Assembly (NCBI GenBank): GCA_900545525.1
Contig: UQZX01000013.1
Span: 1-64,000, forward strand
Reading direction: 5' to 3'
Source: an uncultured Prevotella sp.
Lineage (GTDB): Bacteria > Bacteroidota > Bacteroidia > Bacteroidales > Bacteroidaceae
Length of the DNA stretch: 64,000 bases
In this document: positions 17,829-26,882 of the stretch, in pieces
How positions within the stretch are numbered: position 1 is the first letter of the stretch
Layout: each line of letters begins with the position of its first letter
The notes under the pieces: model-generated
What the model was told of the DNA's origin: nothing
The model's database searches: none
The model's input: only the letters and a program-made list of their open reading frames with translations
Program-made: the position numbers and the translations under genes

Positions 17829-17935
17829 TTTTCAACGAAGCACAATTAGAACAAGCGTATATCGAGCTTTTCGAGGAAGAGGGTTACGACTATGCGCATA
17901 AAGAAAACATATCGCACGATACAGAACATTGTTAA
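17825..17935 (+). pseudogene. 5' remnant of a second hsdR allele
   Basis: The reading frame from 17825 encodes 36 residues (beginning MIFNEAQLEQ) and stops at 17933. It clearly matches the N terminus of the intact HsdR encoded from 19513 (MAYFNEAQLEQ), including a 25-bp identical DNA run (TTCAACGAAGCACAAT and onward). The rest differs at many positions, so it is not a recent duplication but the start of a different hsdR allele. Similarity is lost near 17920, where the AlbA_2-type gene begins. Confidence 0.85.
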
Positions 17936-17945
17936 ATATAAAAAC

Positions 17946-19508
17946 ATGGCACTACCAATCAATATAGAAGATTTGCTCAACAAACGAAAAGTTGAGTCCA
18001 ATCGAATAGAATTTAAGGCAGGTTGGAATCCGGATAAGATTTACCATACCATTTGCGCCTTTGCCACTGATTTGGAGAATATCGGCGGAGGATATATTCT
18101 TGTGGGAGTGGAAGAGGAAAACGGAATAGCCAAGCGTCCCGTGAAAGGCTTGCCCGAGAATGAAATAGACCGTATAATGAAAGAGATGGTAGGTTATGAT
18201 GCGAAAATATCTCCATCGTACCTTACAAAGGTGTCTCCGGAAGAGGTGGATGGCAAGACCATACTCGTAATATGGGCACCTGCCGGAATAAACAGGCCTT
18301 ATTCTGTGACGGAAAGTGTAGTTGCCAAAAAGTCAGTGCCTAAATTCTATGTACGAAGCAAATCTTCCACCATTGAAGCCAAAGGTGAGATATTGGATGA
18401 GGTGAGGGAGTTGGCAAACCGTGTGCCATTTGATGAACGGGGAAATGAGGCTATTAAGATTGATGACATTTCCGGTGTGCTTGTTTATGAACATTTGAAA
18501 ACGGTAAAGAGCAAATTGGCGGAGAATTTCACTGCCAGGCCATTAACGGATGTACTTGACGAAATGGATTTATTGACCGGCCCGTCTGAAAACCGTTTGA
18601 TAAAGAATTGTGCCGCGATGATGTTTTGTGAACATCCGGAAAAATTTTTCCCTGTCACTCAAGTTGATATTGTTCTGTTTCCTAATGGCAGTATAGAAGA
18701 TCCTGACGTGATGATTGAAGTGCCGAAGATAACCGGGCCTGTTCCTAAAATGATTAAGGAAACATTATCGTATCTTCGTACCAACGTTATCAAGCAGAAA
18801 ATTACGAAACCCACGGATAGAGAAAAGTCGGACAAAATATTCAACTATCCTTATCAAGCGTTTGAAGAAGCTGTGGTAAATGCTCTGTATCATCGTGATT
18901 ATCAAGAACGTGAGCCTGTAGAAATTACGGTGGAACCGACACATATAGATATATTAAGCTATGCTGGTCCGGACCGTTCCATAAGTGCGGAGGCAATAAA
19001 AGCGGCTCGGAAGCTAAAGGCGCGAAGATACCGCAACCGACGATTGGGTGACTTCCTGAAAGAACTTGATTTGACAGAGGGAAGAGCCACGGGTATTCCT
19101 ACCATACAGAAAGCTCTTAGGGATAATGGTTCTGCTTCTGCTGCCATTGAGACTGATGATGACAGGACTTATTTCCTTATGACCATACCTTGCAGAGAAG
19201 GGTTTGAAGGGATTGATGATACGATAAATGATAAAAATGAGGCTATAAATGAGGCTATAAATGAGGCTATAAATGAGAATATAAATGAAAAGGAACTATC
19301 CTTGTTTATTCTAATTGCACGATCTTCTAATATAAAGCGAAAAGAACTGATGGGTACATTGGCTATTTCTCGCTCCACAATAGAGCGTCTATTGAAATCC
19401 TTATCTTCTGACCCGCTGAACTTGATCGAATATCAAGGTTCCAAAAAGACTGGGGGCTATGTATTGACCGAGAAAGGAGCCGCATATTATCATTCACTAA
19501 ACAAATAG
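17946..19508 (+). CDS. AlbA_2 (Schlafen-type) ATP-binding protein with winged helix
   Basis: The 520-residue product has an N-terminal AlbA_2/Schlafen nucleic-acid-binding domain (ESNRIEFKAGWNPDKIYHTICAFATDLENIGGGYILVGVEE), a middle region and a GHKL-like ATP-binding HATPase_c_4 region (about 285-420, FEEAVVNALYHRDY). A short linker repeats Asn-Glu-Ala-Ile, and a C-terminal winged helix follows (KELMGTLAISRSTIERLLKSL). The ATG at 17946 is preferred over 17892, because the latter would read through the hsdR remnant in another frame. Such proteins are usually annotated as putative transcriptional regulators or helicases; their role in restriction loci is not established. It lies 4 bp before hsdR. 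Confidence 0.88.
   Translation: MALPINIEDLLNKRKVESNRIEFKAGWNPDKIYHTICAFATDLENIGGGYILVGVEEENGIAKRPVKGLPENEIDRIMKEMVGYDAKISPSYLTKVSPEEVDGKTILVIWAPAGINRPYSVTESVVAKKSVPKFYVRSKSSTIEAKGEILDEVRELANRVPFDERGNEAIKIDDISGVLVYEHLKTVKSKLAENFTARPLTDVLDEMDLLTGPSENRLIKNCAAMMFCEHPEKFFPVTQVDIVLFPNGSIEDPDVMIEVPKITGPVPKMIKETLSYLRTNVIKQKITKPTDREKSDKIFNYPYQAFEEAVVNALYHRDYQEREPVEITVEPTHIDILSYAGPDRSISAEAIKAARKLKARRYRNRRLGDFLKELDLTEGRATGIPTIQKALRDNGSASAAIETDDDRTYFLMTIPCREGFEGIDDTINDKNEAINEAINEAINENINEKELSLFILIARSSNIKRKELMGTLAISRSTIERLLKSLSSDPLNLIEYQGSKKTGGYVLTEKGAAYYHSLNK
19236..19283 (+). repeat. 12-bp in-frame tandem repeat (NEAI linker)
   Basis: Three identical 12-bp units AATGAGGCTATA (19236, 19248, 19260) and a variant unit AATGAGAATATA (19272) encode the linker between the ATP-binding region and the winged helix. 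Copy changes would preserve frame. Confidence 0.95.
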
Positions 19509-19512
19509 CATA

Positions 19513-22500
19513 ATGGCATACTTCAACGAAGCACAATTAGAACAAGTGTTTGTCGAGCTTTTTAAGAAAGAGTATTACGACTACGTGCATGGAGAAAGCA
19601 TTACTCGTGATACACGGGACGTTATTCTCTATGATGACTTACGCCTTTATTTGCAGAAAAAATATGAAGCTGACCATATAACCGAAGATGAAATCAATCG
19701 GGCAATCGCCAAATTGGAAACTTCGGACGGCGGTGGCGTATATGCGGAAAACGTAGAAGCACTGCGACTTCTACAAGAGGGCTTTTCGTTGAAAAGAACC
19801 AATCCGAAGTTGCCCAATCTTCATATCTATCCCATTGATTATACAGAAGTAGAAAAGAATGAGTTGGGAAAGAACAATCTTTTCAAGTTCGTCAATCAGC
19901 TTGCCATTGACGGCGAGCATACAAGGATTCCCGATGGCATTGTGTTTGTCAATGGTCTGCCCTTGGTGGTATTGGAATTTAAGAATGCCATCAAACAAAA
20001 CACCACCATTGAGAATGCTTACAAGCAGTTGACGAACCGTTACCGCCGTGACATTCCGAAACTTTTCCGCTATAACGCTTTTGTGGTTATCAGCGATGGG
20101 GTGAACAACAAGGTGGGGTCTCTTTTTGCTCCATACGAGTTTTTCTACGGTTGGCATAAAGCCGAGGCGACAGACTCCGTGCTTGACGGTGCCTTTGACA
20201 GCATGTTCACAATGATGCACGGATTGTTCAGGAGGGAACGCTTGCTTGATGTATTGCATAACTTTATCTTCTTGCCTGACACTCCCAAAGGAGAGGATAA
20301 AATCGTGTGTCGTTATCCACAGTATTTTGCTACCACTCAACTGTTCAATAATATTTTGCAGCATTCACGACTGAATACTGATGGCGATGGAAAAGGTGGT
20401 ACTTATTTCGGAGCTACAGGTTGCGGCAAGTCATACACCATGTTGTTCCTTACCCGACAACTGATGCGCTCCAAGCAACTGAGCAGTCCTACCATTGTAC
20501 TGATTACAGACAGAACAGACCTTGATGACCAGTTGTCGAAGTCATTCTTAAATGCTACCAAATTCATTGGAGATAAGACAATCGTTCAAGTAGAAAGTCG
20601 GGAGAAACTCAAAGAACATCTTGAAAACCGCTCTGCAGGTGGTGTTTATCTGACTACTATCCAAAAGTTTGAAGAAGGAACGGGATTGCTGAGCAAACGT
20701 GCGAACATCATCTGCATTTCAGATGAAGCTCACCGTTCCCAAACCGGATTGGAACAGAAAACAACTGTAACAGTAAAGGGAGTGAAGCATCATTATGGTT
20801 TTGCCAAATATTTGCGGGATTCCCTGCCTAATGCCACATACGTAGGATTTACAGGTACGCCTATTGACAATACACTGGATGTGTTCGGCCCGATTGTTGA
20901 CCGTTACACCATGACAGAGGCTGTTGCCGATGAAATAACGCGTAAAATCGTCTATGAAGGACGTGCGGCAAAAGTTCTTCTTAATTCCGACAAGGTAAAA
21001 GAGATTGAGAAGTATTACAACGAATGCCGTGAAAAAGGGGCAAGCGAGTATGCTGTGGAGGAAAGTAAGAAACAGATGACGCGATTTGACAATATTCTCA
21101 ACGACCCGGATTTGTTGGCTAAGATAGCGCAGGACATGGTGAACCACTACGAAAAACGGATGGAGGAAGGTGCTACTGTACTGGGTAAAGCCATGATTGT
21201 TTGCAGTAGCCGTTCCGTGGCATGGAATCTGTATCAGGCCATAGTAAAACTTCGTCCCGAATGGCAGGAAGTCAAGGAATGCATAGAAGGGGAAACGCTT
21301 ACGGAAAAAGAACGCAAGGAAATCAAGCCGATGCCACGCATAGCCATGGTTATTACACGTGATAGGGATGAAGACCCAGATGCTCTTTACAATCTGTTAG
21401 GCAATGACGAATATCGCAAGAGTTTGGACAAACAGTTCAAAGAAGATAAGAGTAATTTCAAGATTGCCATTGTGGTAGATATGTGGATAACAGGCTTTGA
21501 TGTGCCGAGCCTTGACACCATGTATTGCTTCAAACCATTGCAGATGCACACGCTCATCCAAACCATTTCACGTGTCAACCGTGTATATCCCGGTAAGGAG
21601 AAAGGATTGGTGGTAGATTATCTCGGTATCAAACGCCAAATGAACGAGGCGTTGCATCAGTATGGAGGAAATGGGAATGTAGATGGACCTGACCTTGAAA
21701 CCATTGAGGAGGCGGTGAAGGTAGTTAAGAATGAACTGGATATTATCCGCCGTATGTTCCATACGTTTGATTGGTCTGGCTATTTCATTGGGACACCTCT
21801 TGAGCAGCTTGACCTTCTTCAAAAGGGAGCAGAATACATCCAGCGTACCAAAGAATTGGAAACGCGCTTTATGCGGCATTGCAAAAAGATGAAAAGCGCG
21901 TATGATATATGCTGTAATTCCGAACAACTGACATCTACGGAAGACGATGACATTCATTTTATGCTTGCTATCCGTTCTGTTATCTTGAAATTGACACGGG
22001 GAGGTGCGCCCGATGCAGTCAAGATGAACAAGCGTGTTGCCGGAATGCTGAAAGATGCGCTAATGTCCGATGCAGTGGAAGAAGTTGCTAAAATCGGCGT
22101 GGCGGCAGATGAGGAAATAGATCTTCTCTCTGCGGAATACATGAAACGATTGGAGCAGATTCCGTATAAGAACACAAAAGTAAAGCTCATGGAGCAACTG
22201 TTGAAGCAGGTGATAGAATCATTTAGAAAAGTCAATAGACAAAAAGGTATAGACTTCACCAAACGCCTGGAGGATATTGTAAAGAGGTATAATGACCGTT
22301 CGGACGATGCCGCCTTTGCCAATGATGTGATAGACGATGTTGTAGGTGAGATGGTAAGGCTTATGGCAGATGTGGCAAACGAGCGTACAGCAGGGGATAC
22401 TATGGGGCTGTCATTTGAGGAAAAGGCTTTCTTTGATATTCTGAAGTCCGTAGCGGCCAAATATGGTTTTATCGAAAACTTTCCGGATGAGAAGCTGACC

Positions 22501-22755
22501 GACCTTGCCAAACATGTAAAGGAAATGGTGGAGGAGCAAGCGGATGTAGAGGACTGGATGAATCGTCCCGACCTCCGTGCAACGCTCAAGATGAACGTGG
22601 TTGTCCTATTGGCTCATGCAGGCTACCCTCCTAAAATCCATGATGAAGTGTTCAAGGAAATTTTGGAACAGGCAGAAAGTTTCAAACGGCACAGCCGACC
22701 TCGCCCATATATTATTGATAATGATTCTTATTCATCAATGGTAGCAGAGCCGTAA
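19513..22755 (+). CDS. hsdR: Type I restriction endonuclease subunit HsdR
   Basis: HsdR is the ATP-driven translocase and nuclease of the type I complex. The 1080-residue product has an N-terminal PD-(D/E)xK nuclease (PDGIVFVNGLPLVVLEFKNA), then SF2 helicase domains with Walker A GATGCGKS (about 297-304), the DEAHRSQTG box and motif VI-like TISRVNRVYPGK, and a long helical C-terminal region that contacts HsdM. Length and motif order are normal, so the subunit looks functional. It is the last gene of the island. Confidence 0.97.
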   Translation: MAYFNEAQLEQVFVELFKKEYYDYVHGESITRDTRDVILYDDLRLYLQKKYEADHITEDEINRAIAKLETSDGGGVYAENVEALRLLQEGFSLKRTNPKLPNLHIYPIDYTEVEKNELGKNNLFKFVNQLAIDGEHTRIPDGIVFVNGLPLVVLEFKNAIKQNTTIENAYKQLTNRYRRDIPKLFRYNAFVVISDGVNNKVGSLFAPYEFFYGWHKAEATDSVLDGAFDSMFTMMHGLFRRERLLDVLHNFIFLPDTPKGEDKIVCRYPQYFATTQLFNNILQHSRLNTDGDGKGGTYFGATGCGKSYTMLFLTRQLMRSKQLSSPTIVLITDRTDLDDQLSKSFLNATKFIGDKTIVQVESREKLKEHLENRSAGGVYLTTIQKFEEGTGLLSKRANIICISDEAHRSQTGLEQKTTVTVKGVKHHYGFAKYLRDSLPNATYVGFTGTPIDNTLDVFGPIVDRYTMTEAVADEITRKIVYEGRAAKVLLNSDKVKEIEKYYNECREKGASEYAVEESKKQMTRFDNILNDPDLLAKIAQDMVNHYEKRMEEGATVLGKAMIVCSSRSVAWNLYQAIVKLRPEWQEVKECIEGETLTEKERKEIKPMPRIAMVITRDRDEDPDALYNLLGNDEYRKSLDKQFKEDKSNFKIAIVVDMWITGFDVPSLDTMYCFKPLQMHTLIQTISRVNRVYPGKEKGLVVDYLGIKRQMNEALHQYGGNGNVDGPDLETIEEAVKVVKNELDIIRRMFHTFDWSGYFIGTPLEQLDLLQKGAEYIQRTKELETRFMRHCKKMKSAYDICCNSEQLTSTEDDDIHFMLAIRSVILKLTRGGAPDAVKMNKRVAGMLKDALMSDAVEEVAKIGVAADEEIDLLSAEYMKRLEQIPYKNTKVKLMEQLLKQVIESFRKVNRQKGIDFTKRLEDIVKRYNDRSDDAAFANDVIDDVVGEMVRLMADVANERTAGDTMGLSFEEKAFFDILKSVAAKYGFIENFPDEKLTDLAKHVKEMVEEQADVEDWMNRPDLRATLKMNVVVLLAHAGYPPKIHDEVFKEILEQAESFKRHSRPRPYIIDNDSYSSMVAEP

Positions 22756-22827
22756 TATGACACAATTAAAACATTCTATTTAAAGTATAATTCTTCCCAA
22801 TAAATAAAGATATGAATAGAATTATAT

Positions 22828-22915
22828 TTTAAAGAGACTATTGACGAGTTGAGGGACGAGTATGTACTATGCATGTGATTTCCTCGATATCGAGGACAGA
22901 TGGCTAATTAAATAA
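22828..22915 (+). pseudogene. Possible frameshifted 3' end of an unknown gene
   Basis: Reading from 22828 gives FKETIDELRDEYVL, and after a one-base frame change at about 22870 the sequence continues ACDFLDIEDRWLIK to a TAA at 22913. The two pieces together look like the C terminus of a real protein, but no family is recognised and the segment is very short, so chance is not excluded. Confidence 0.3.
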
Positions 22916-22959
22916 TGGATATAAATGACCTATTTTCAGCATGATACATTTTAGACTCT

Positions 22960-23025
22960 AAAAGGCGGCATATCAGGGGATGAAATGCCGTCTTTCAGGA
23001 AGTCAGATGCCGTCTTTGGGGATGC
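22960..23025. repeat. 22-bp-period repeat array (three units)
   Basis: Units start at 22960, 22982 and 23004 and are each 22 bp. The first carries AAAAGGCGGCAT and the next two carry ATGCCGTCTTT, the opposite orientation of the same core. The layout matches the longer array at 39214-39323. Confidence 0.75.
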
Positions 23026-23120
23026 AATATGTAGTCATTGGAAATCCCTCGTGCCGCGCCTGCACATAAATGTGTATCAATCTAAGAGCCTTAATATTTT
23101 TTAGTGGGGATATAACCGGA

Positions 23121-24098
23121 CTATGATATGCGGTCTGTATCGGCACCGGCATTGTCCGCCATTCTTTTCCTGTACAGCTGCCAGGAGTTTATGATGTTGT
23201 GCCATACGCTGTAAAAGCCTCCGGCAACAGCCGTGACAGGAGACAGAAACGTGTATCCCATCCAAATTATAAATACAGTATTCTTTTGCCCGAGAGCCTG
23301 TCCGCCCTCCGTTCTTTCTCCATAGGCACCACCAATATGTTTGCCTGCTGCAAACTGAAAAAGGCAGCAGACTAAAGATATCACAGCTATACCAATCTCA
23401 TATTCCACCGGTACGGTGCTGTGTACAATCGCCTTTACGGTCACTGCTATTGCTATGGCAAGTGACACCGCCCAAAGGTAAAACGACAAGTCTTTCACCC
23501 GTAGAATAATGTGCAGCATCTTGGGACACCACCGTCGCACAGCCCATGCAGCAATGAGCGGACAAATGAGCATGGGAAACACCTTATGAAGTATCATGAT
23601 GAACGTCGGCAAGAATGTCAATCCGTCATGAGGATGAGCCAAAGGCAGCAGCAGAGGGGCAATGACAGCCGCGGCAAGGTTGATGATGATTGTGTATGCC
23701 GTGATGCTTGCCGCACTGCCATCAAGCTTTGCCGTAACCACTGCCGCCGCTGTTGCCGTGGGACATATCAGGCAGAGCATGGCACTTTCAATAAGTACAC
23801 GGCTGTTTAGTTGCGGGCAAATCATGAGTACGCACGAAAGCAGGGCAAATAGTCCCGTCTGTATAAGTACGTGCCACAGATGCCAGCGCCGCAGGTGCAG
23901 CTCGTCGAACGAAATCTTGCAGAATGTAAGAAAGAGCATAGCGAATATCAGCAGGGGCTGTACCACACCGACAACAGCGTTGGCGTATGGTCTTGTCGGT
24001 GCAAGAAAGGGAATGTTTACATAGGCAAAATAGCTGACGGCTCCTGTAATCATCGCCAGAGGCAGTGTCCAGTTTTTTATAAATCGTATGATGTCCAT
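23121..24098 (-). CDS. Bile acid:sodium symporter (BASS)-like transporter
   Basis: The 325-residue product is a polytopic membrane protein with about nine to ten hydrophobic helices. It has the BASS-type features PLLIFAMLFLTFCKISFDEL, a CPTATAAAVVTAKLDG segment like the discontinuous helix of this fold, and AWAVRR before later helices. Members move organic anions with sodium; the substrate here cannot be told. It lies downstream of the MATE gene on the same strand, with its own minus-strand -7-like element at 24218-24211. Confidence 0.82.
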   Translation of the reverse strand: MDIIRFIKNWTLPLAMITGAVSYFAYVNIPFLAPTRPYANAVVGVVQPLLIFAMLFLTFCKISFDELHLRRWHLWHVLIQTGLFALLSCVLMICPQLNSRVLIESAMLCLICPTATAAAVVTAKLDGSAASITAYTIIINLAAAVIAPLLLPLAHPHDGLTFLPTFIMILHKVFPMLICPLIAAWAVRRWCPKMLHIILRVKDLSFYLWAVSLAIAIAVTVKAIVHSTVPVEYEIGIAVISLVCCLFQFAAGKHIGGAYGERTEGGQALGQKNTVFIIWMGYTFLSPVTAVAGGFYSVWHNIINSWQLYRKRMADNAGADTDRIS

Positions 24099-24210
24099 CG
24101 ATAATCAGGTTTTATGCTGTTTCAAAAAATATGTCCCGTTTATTCCATGAGGACAGTCATTGTGTCCTGTTTATGAAGATGGCCGATGCGCCGTGTCATG
24201 GAAAATCGTG

Positions 24211-24218
24211 CAAAGTTA
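24211..24218 (-). promoter_or_regulatory. Putative -7 element of the BASS-like transporter gene
   Basis: The minus strand reads TAACTTTG, matching TAnnTTTG, 112 nt upstream of the start codon, which implies a fairly long leader. Confidence 0.4.
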
Positions 24219-24325
24219 ATATAAATAACAGGATAATGGCTTGAAAAATGATGACAAAATGTATGCCCCAAGAGGATTTATGGCTGATGCCTGACATGTG
24301 ACTCCCGTATTTCATTAAAATCATC

Positions 24326-25711
24326 TTATGCCATTTGTGTATCCACCTGCGTCCTCATCGTCCTTATCCTGCGGCGTATCCGCCTGATCATGAGTATGGC
24401 GGCAACGGAAAGTCCTATGATATATCCTACGTACATGCCCGTAGGACCCATGCCGAGAGTGAATGCCAGAAGATAACCCACGGGCAGGTTGAGCAGCCAG
24501 TAGGCAGTGAAGGCAATCGGCATGATTATCTTTACATCCTGTATACCGCGCAACACACCCACTGACACATTCTGCACACCGTCGGACAACTGGAAGAAAG
24601 CCATGAAGACAAACAGCGACGAGGCGATGTTGATGACCTCTGTGTTTTCGGTGAATAGTGCCGGGAGGAAATTGCAAAGGGAAATGAAGACAATGGCAGC
24701 CAGCGTGTTCCATGCCAAAACCAGATGATATGAAGCCTTGACCGCCATTGTCAGCTCACCGATGTCACGGCGTCCGTAGCAGTGAGACGTACGTATTGTT
24801 GTGGCAGCACCTATTGACAGCACTATCATAAATGCGCTTGTGCTCATGGTGTTGGCAATCTGATTGGCACTGATAGCCTCCTTTCCCAGCCAGCCCATCA
24901 TAATTCCGGTGCCTATAAATGCCGACGATTCGAGAAACATTTGTGCCGATATAGGCAGTCCCATATACAGCAGACGGCGCACATGGCGCAGGGAGAAGCG
25001 GTTCATGGCAAAGTTGTTGAGATAGGCGCGGTAGTCTTTACGCCCAACGAAGTATCCGGCTATGAGTATTGCCGCCGTGATGCGCGATAACAGCGTGCCC
25101 AGTCCTGCACCCTCTACACCCATTTCGCTGAAGCCAAAGTTGCCGAAGATGAATATGTAGTTGAGCACGCAGTTGATGATATTTGCCACAATTGTCACCG
25201 CAAGCTCTGCCTTTGTATTGCCGACACCCTCGAGAAACTGCTTGAAGGCGAAGAAAAACATGACAAAGGGCATGCTCATGACAAGCATCTTGTAATATGG
25301 TATTGCCATGTCGACAACATCAGCGGGTTGTCCGAGCCGGTACATCAAAGGTACAAAGGCATACTGTACCAGCGAAACAGCTGCGCCGAGCAGCACATAG
25401 AACGCCATGCCGTTTTGCAGCAGTGTTGATGAGCGTTGCCGGCTGCCCTGTACATAAAGCTCTCCGATAAGGGGTGTCAATCCCAATGCCACACCTATGG
25501 AGGCAAGATATAATATCATGAATACCGAACCGCCGAAAGATACGGCGGCAAGAGGCTCAGGGGCACTGCCGCCATAATGTCCTACCATGAGGTTGTCTAC
25601 CACCTGCGTGAATATCTGTCCCAGTTGTGTGAGCACAACGGGCAGTGCCAGCATGAGGTTTTGCCTGTATTGTTTTTTATATCGTGCGAAAAAATATATA
25701 ATCTGTTGCAT
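24326..25711 (-). CDS. MATE family multidrug/cation antiporter
   Basis: The 461-residue protein has twelve predicted membrane helices in two homologous halves, with MATE landmarks ALPVVLTQLGQIFTQVVDNLMVGHYG at the N terminus, PFVMFFFAFKQFLEGVGNTK in the first half and LPISAQMFLESSAFIGTGIMMGWLG opening the second. MATE proteins export drugs or metabolites in exchange for sodium or protons across the inner membrane. Length is normal for the family. The substrate cannot be assigned. Confidence 0.95.
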   Translation of the reverse strand: MQQIIYFFARYKKQYRQNLMLALPVVLTQLGQIFTQVVDNLMVGHYGGSAPEPLAAVSFGGSVFMILYLASIGVALGLTPLIGELYVQGSRQRSSTLLQNGMAFYVLLGAAVSLVQYAFVPLMYRLGQPADVVDMAIPYYKMLVMSMPFVMFFFAFKQFLEGVGNTKAELAVTIVANIINCVLNYIFIFGNFGFSEMGVEGAGLGTLLSRITAAILIAGYFVGRKDYRAYLNNFAMNRFSLRHVRRLLYMGLPISAQMFLESSAFIGTGIMMGWLGKEAISANQIANTMSTSAFMIVLSIGAATTIRTSHCYGRRDIGELTMAVKASYHLVLAWNTLAAIVFISLCNFLPALFTENTEVINIASSLFVFMAFFQLSDGVQNVSVGVLRGIQDVKIIMPIAFTAYWLLNLPVGYLLAFTLGMGPTGMYVGYIIGLSVAAILMIRRIRRRIRTMRTQVDTQMA

Positions 25712-25797
25712 ATATATATGTAAGTTTTGTGTATGCAGTTGTCAGAAACTCCTGTTACGTTCCGTCCGATGGTGGCACCGGATGTCAAAACGGGTTG

Positions 25798-25805
25798 CAA
25801 AGTTA
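25798..25805 (-). promoter_or_regulatory. Putative -7 element of the MATE gene
   Basis: The minus strand reads TAACTTTG, matching TAnnTTTG, 86 nt upstream of the MATE start. Confidence 0.4.
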
Positions 25806-25998
25806 GTATAAATAATTGAGAAACAGCCGATACGGGATATGTTTAAATGTGCAGCCACCCTGTTCTTGTCATCAAAAACAGCCTGTTGGGCGCGGAAAAT
25901 GTAGAAATTAGTGTCGCCCAGTTATAATAAAGTCAAGGAAAAAGGGTTTAAGAAAAGATAGGATGTTTTATAATCGATCTAAAATAAAATACAGTTTT

Positions 25999-26799
25999 AT
26001 GAAAAGAACTTTTATGAAAGTAGCAGTATTACTGCTAATGACGTTGTGTGAAATGCCGGCAGCGGCACAGTTTAATATAGGCAAGGCTGCAAGCGGTGCT
26101 CTTAAGGCAGGCAAGGCAGCTACGCTTACCGATGCCCAAATGGCGCAGTATGTTAAGGAGTCTATCGACTGGATGGACAAAAATAACAAGGTCTGTGCTG
26201 CAAACGACCCTTATACCGTGCGTCTGAACAAGCTTACTCAGGGGCTGAAAGAAGTGGAGGGTATTCCTCTTAACTTCAAGGTATATGACGTAATTGACGT
26301 AAATGCCTTTGCATGCCCTGACGGAAGCGTACGCGTGTTCTCTTCGTTAATGGATATAATGACCGATGACGAACTGCTGGGTGTTATCGGCCATGAGCTG
26401 GGACATGTTGCCCTGAAGCACTCGAAGAAGGCTTTCCGTACGGCATTGCTTACATCTGCACTCAAAGACGGGCTTGCAGCGTCAGGCTCAAAGGCTGCCG
26501 CTCTTACCGAATCTCAGCTTGGCGGACTTGGTGAGGCTTTGCTCAACTCTTCGTTCTCACAGAAGCAGGAGAGCGACGCCGATGACTATGGATATGATTT
26601 CCTTAAGAAGAACGGCAAGAATCCATGGTCAATAGCATTGTCATTCGAGAAACTCAAGTCTCTTGAAGAGCAGGCTGGCTCAGACAAGAGCAGTAAGATG
26701 CAGAAGATGTTCTCCACTCATCCCGATACGGCAAAGCGCATAAAGAAGATGTCGGAACGTGCCAAGGCAGACGGCATTGCGCGTCCGGAGAACAAGTAA
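25999..26799 (+). CDS. M48 family zinc metalloprotease
   Basis: The 266-residue product begins at the ATG at 25999, which gives a proper signal peptide (MKRTFMKVAVLLLM to AAAQ). An in-frame ATG at 25963 would put extra polar residues in front. The catalytic zinc motif HELGH is at about residue 132 within LLGVIGHELGHVALKHS, and a downstream ESDADDYG supplies the third ligand. Such periplasmic M48 enzymes (LoiP/BepA-like) degrade or help fold outer-membrane proteins. The protein stops soon after the protease domain, with no TPR repeats. Confidence 0.93.
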   Translation: MKRTFMKVAVLLLMTLCEMPAAAQFNIGKAASGALKAGKAATLTDAQMAQYVKESIDWMDKNNKVCAANDPYTVRLNKLTQGLKEVEGIPLNFKVYDVIDVNAFACPDGSVRVFSSLMDIMTDDELLGVIGHELGHVALKHSKKAFRTALLTSALKDGLAASGSKAAALTESQLGGLGEALLNSSFSQKQESDADDYGYDFLKKNGKNPWSIALSFEKLKSLEEQAGSDKSSKMQKMFSTHPDTAKRIKKMSERAKADGIARPENK

Positions 26800-26820
26800 T
26801 ACGGATTTTATAATTGACAG

Positions 26821-26882
26821 ATGCGGCACGGACTCTCACTGGTTGTTTATCGGAAATAGAGTTTGTGCCGCATTTGTGTTTT
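26821..26882 (+). terminator. Terminator-like hairpin after M48 gene
   Basis: ATGCGGCACGGACTCT (26821-26836) pairs with AGAGTTTGTGCCGCAT (26858-26873) except for a two-base region, followed by TTGTGTTTT. It overlaps the nitroreductase promoter region. Confidence 0.7.

Larger units (their letters stand above)
22756..23120. other. Intergenic region right of the restriction island
   Basis: This 365-bp spacer between hsdR and the convergent transporter gene holds a decayed coding scrap (about 22828-22915), a 16-bp perfect palindrome (22881-22896) and an array of 22-bp repeat units (22960-23025). No intact gene or obvious terminator was found. Confidence 0.7.

Noticed and set aside
17892..17945. 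Upstream extension of the AlbA_2-type protein from the ATG at 17892
   Set aside because: It overlaps the hsdR remnant in another frame and adds 18 residues with no family similarity; 17946 gives the normal N terminus.
21954..22589. Minus-strand ORF of 211 codons inside hsdR
   Set aside because: Its Ser/Ile-rich product mirrors the codons of hsdR and has no start context or motif of its own.
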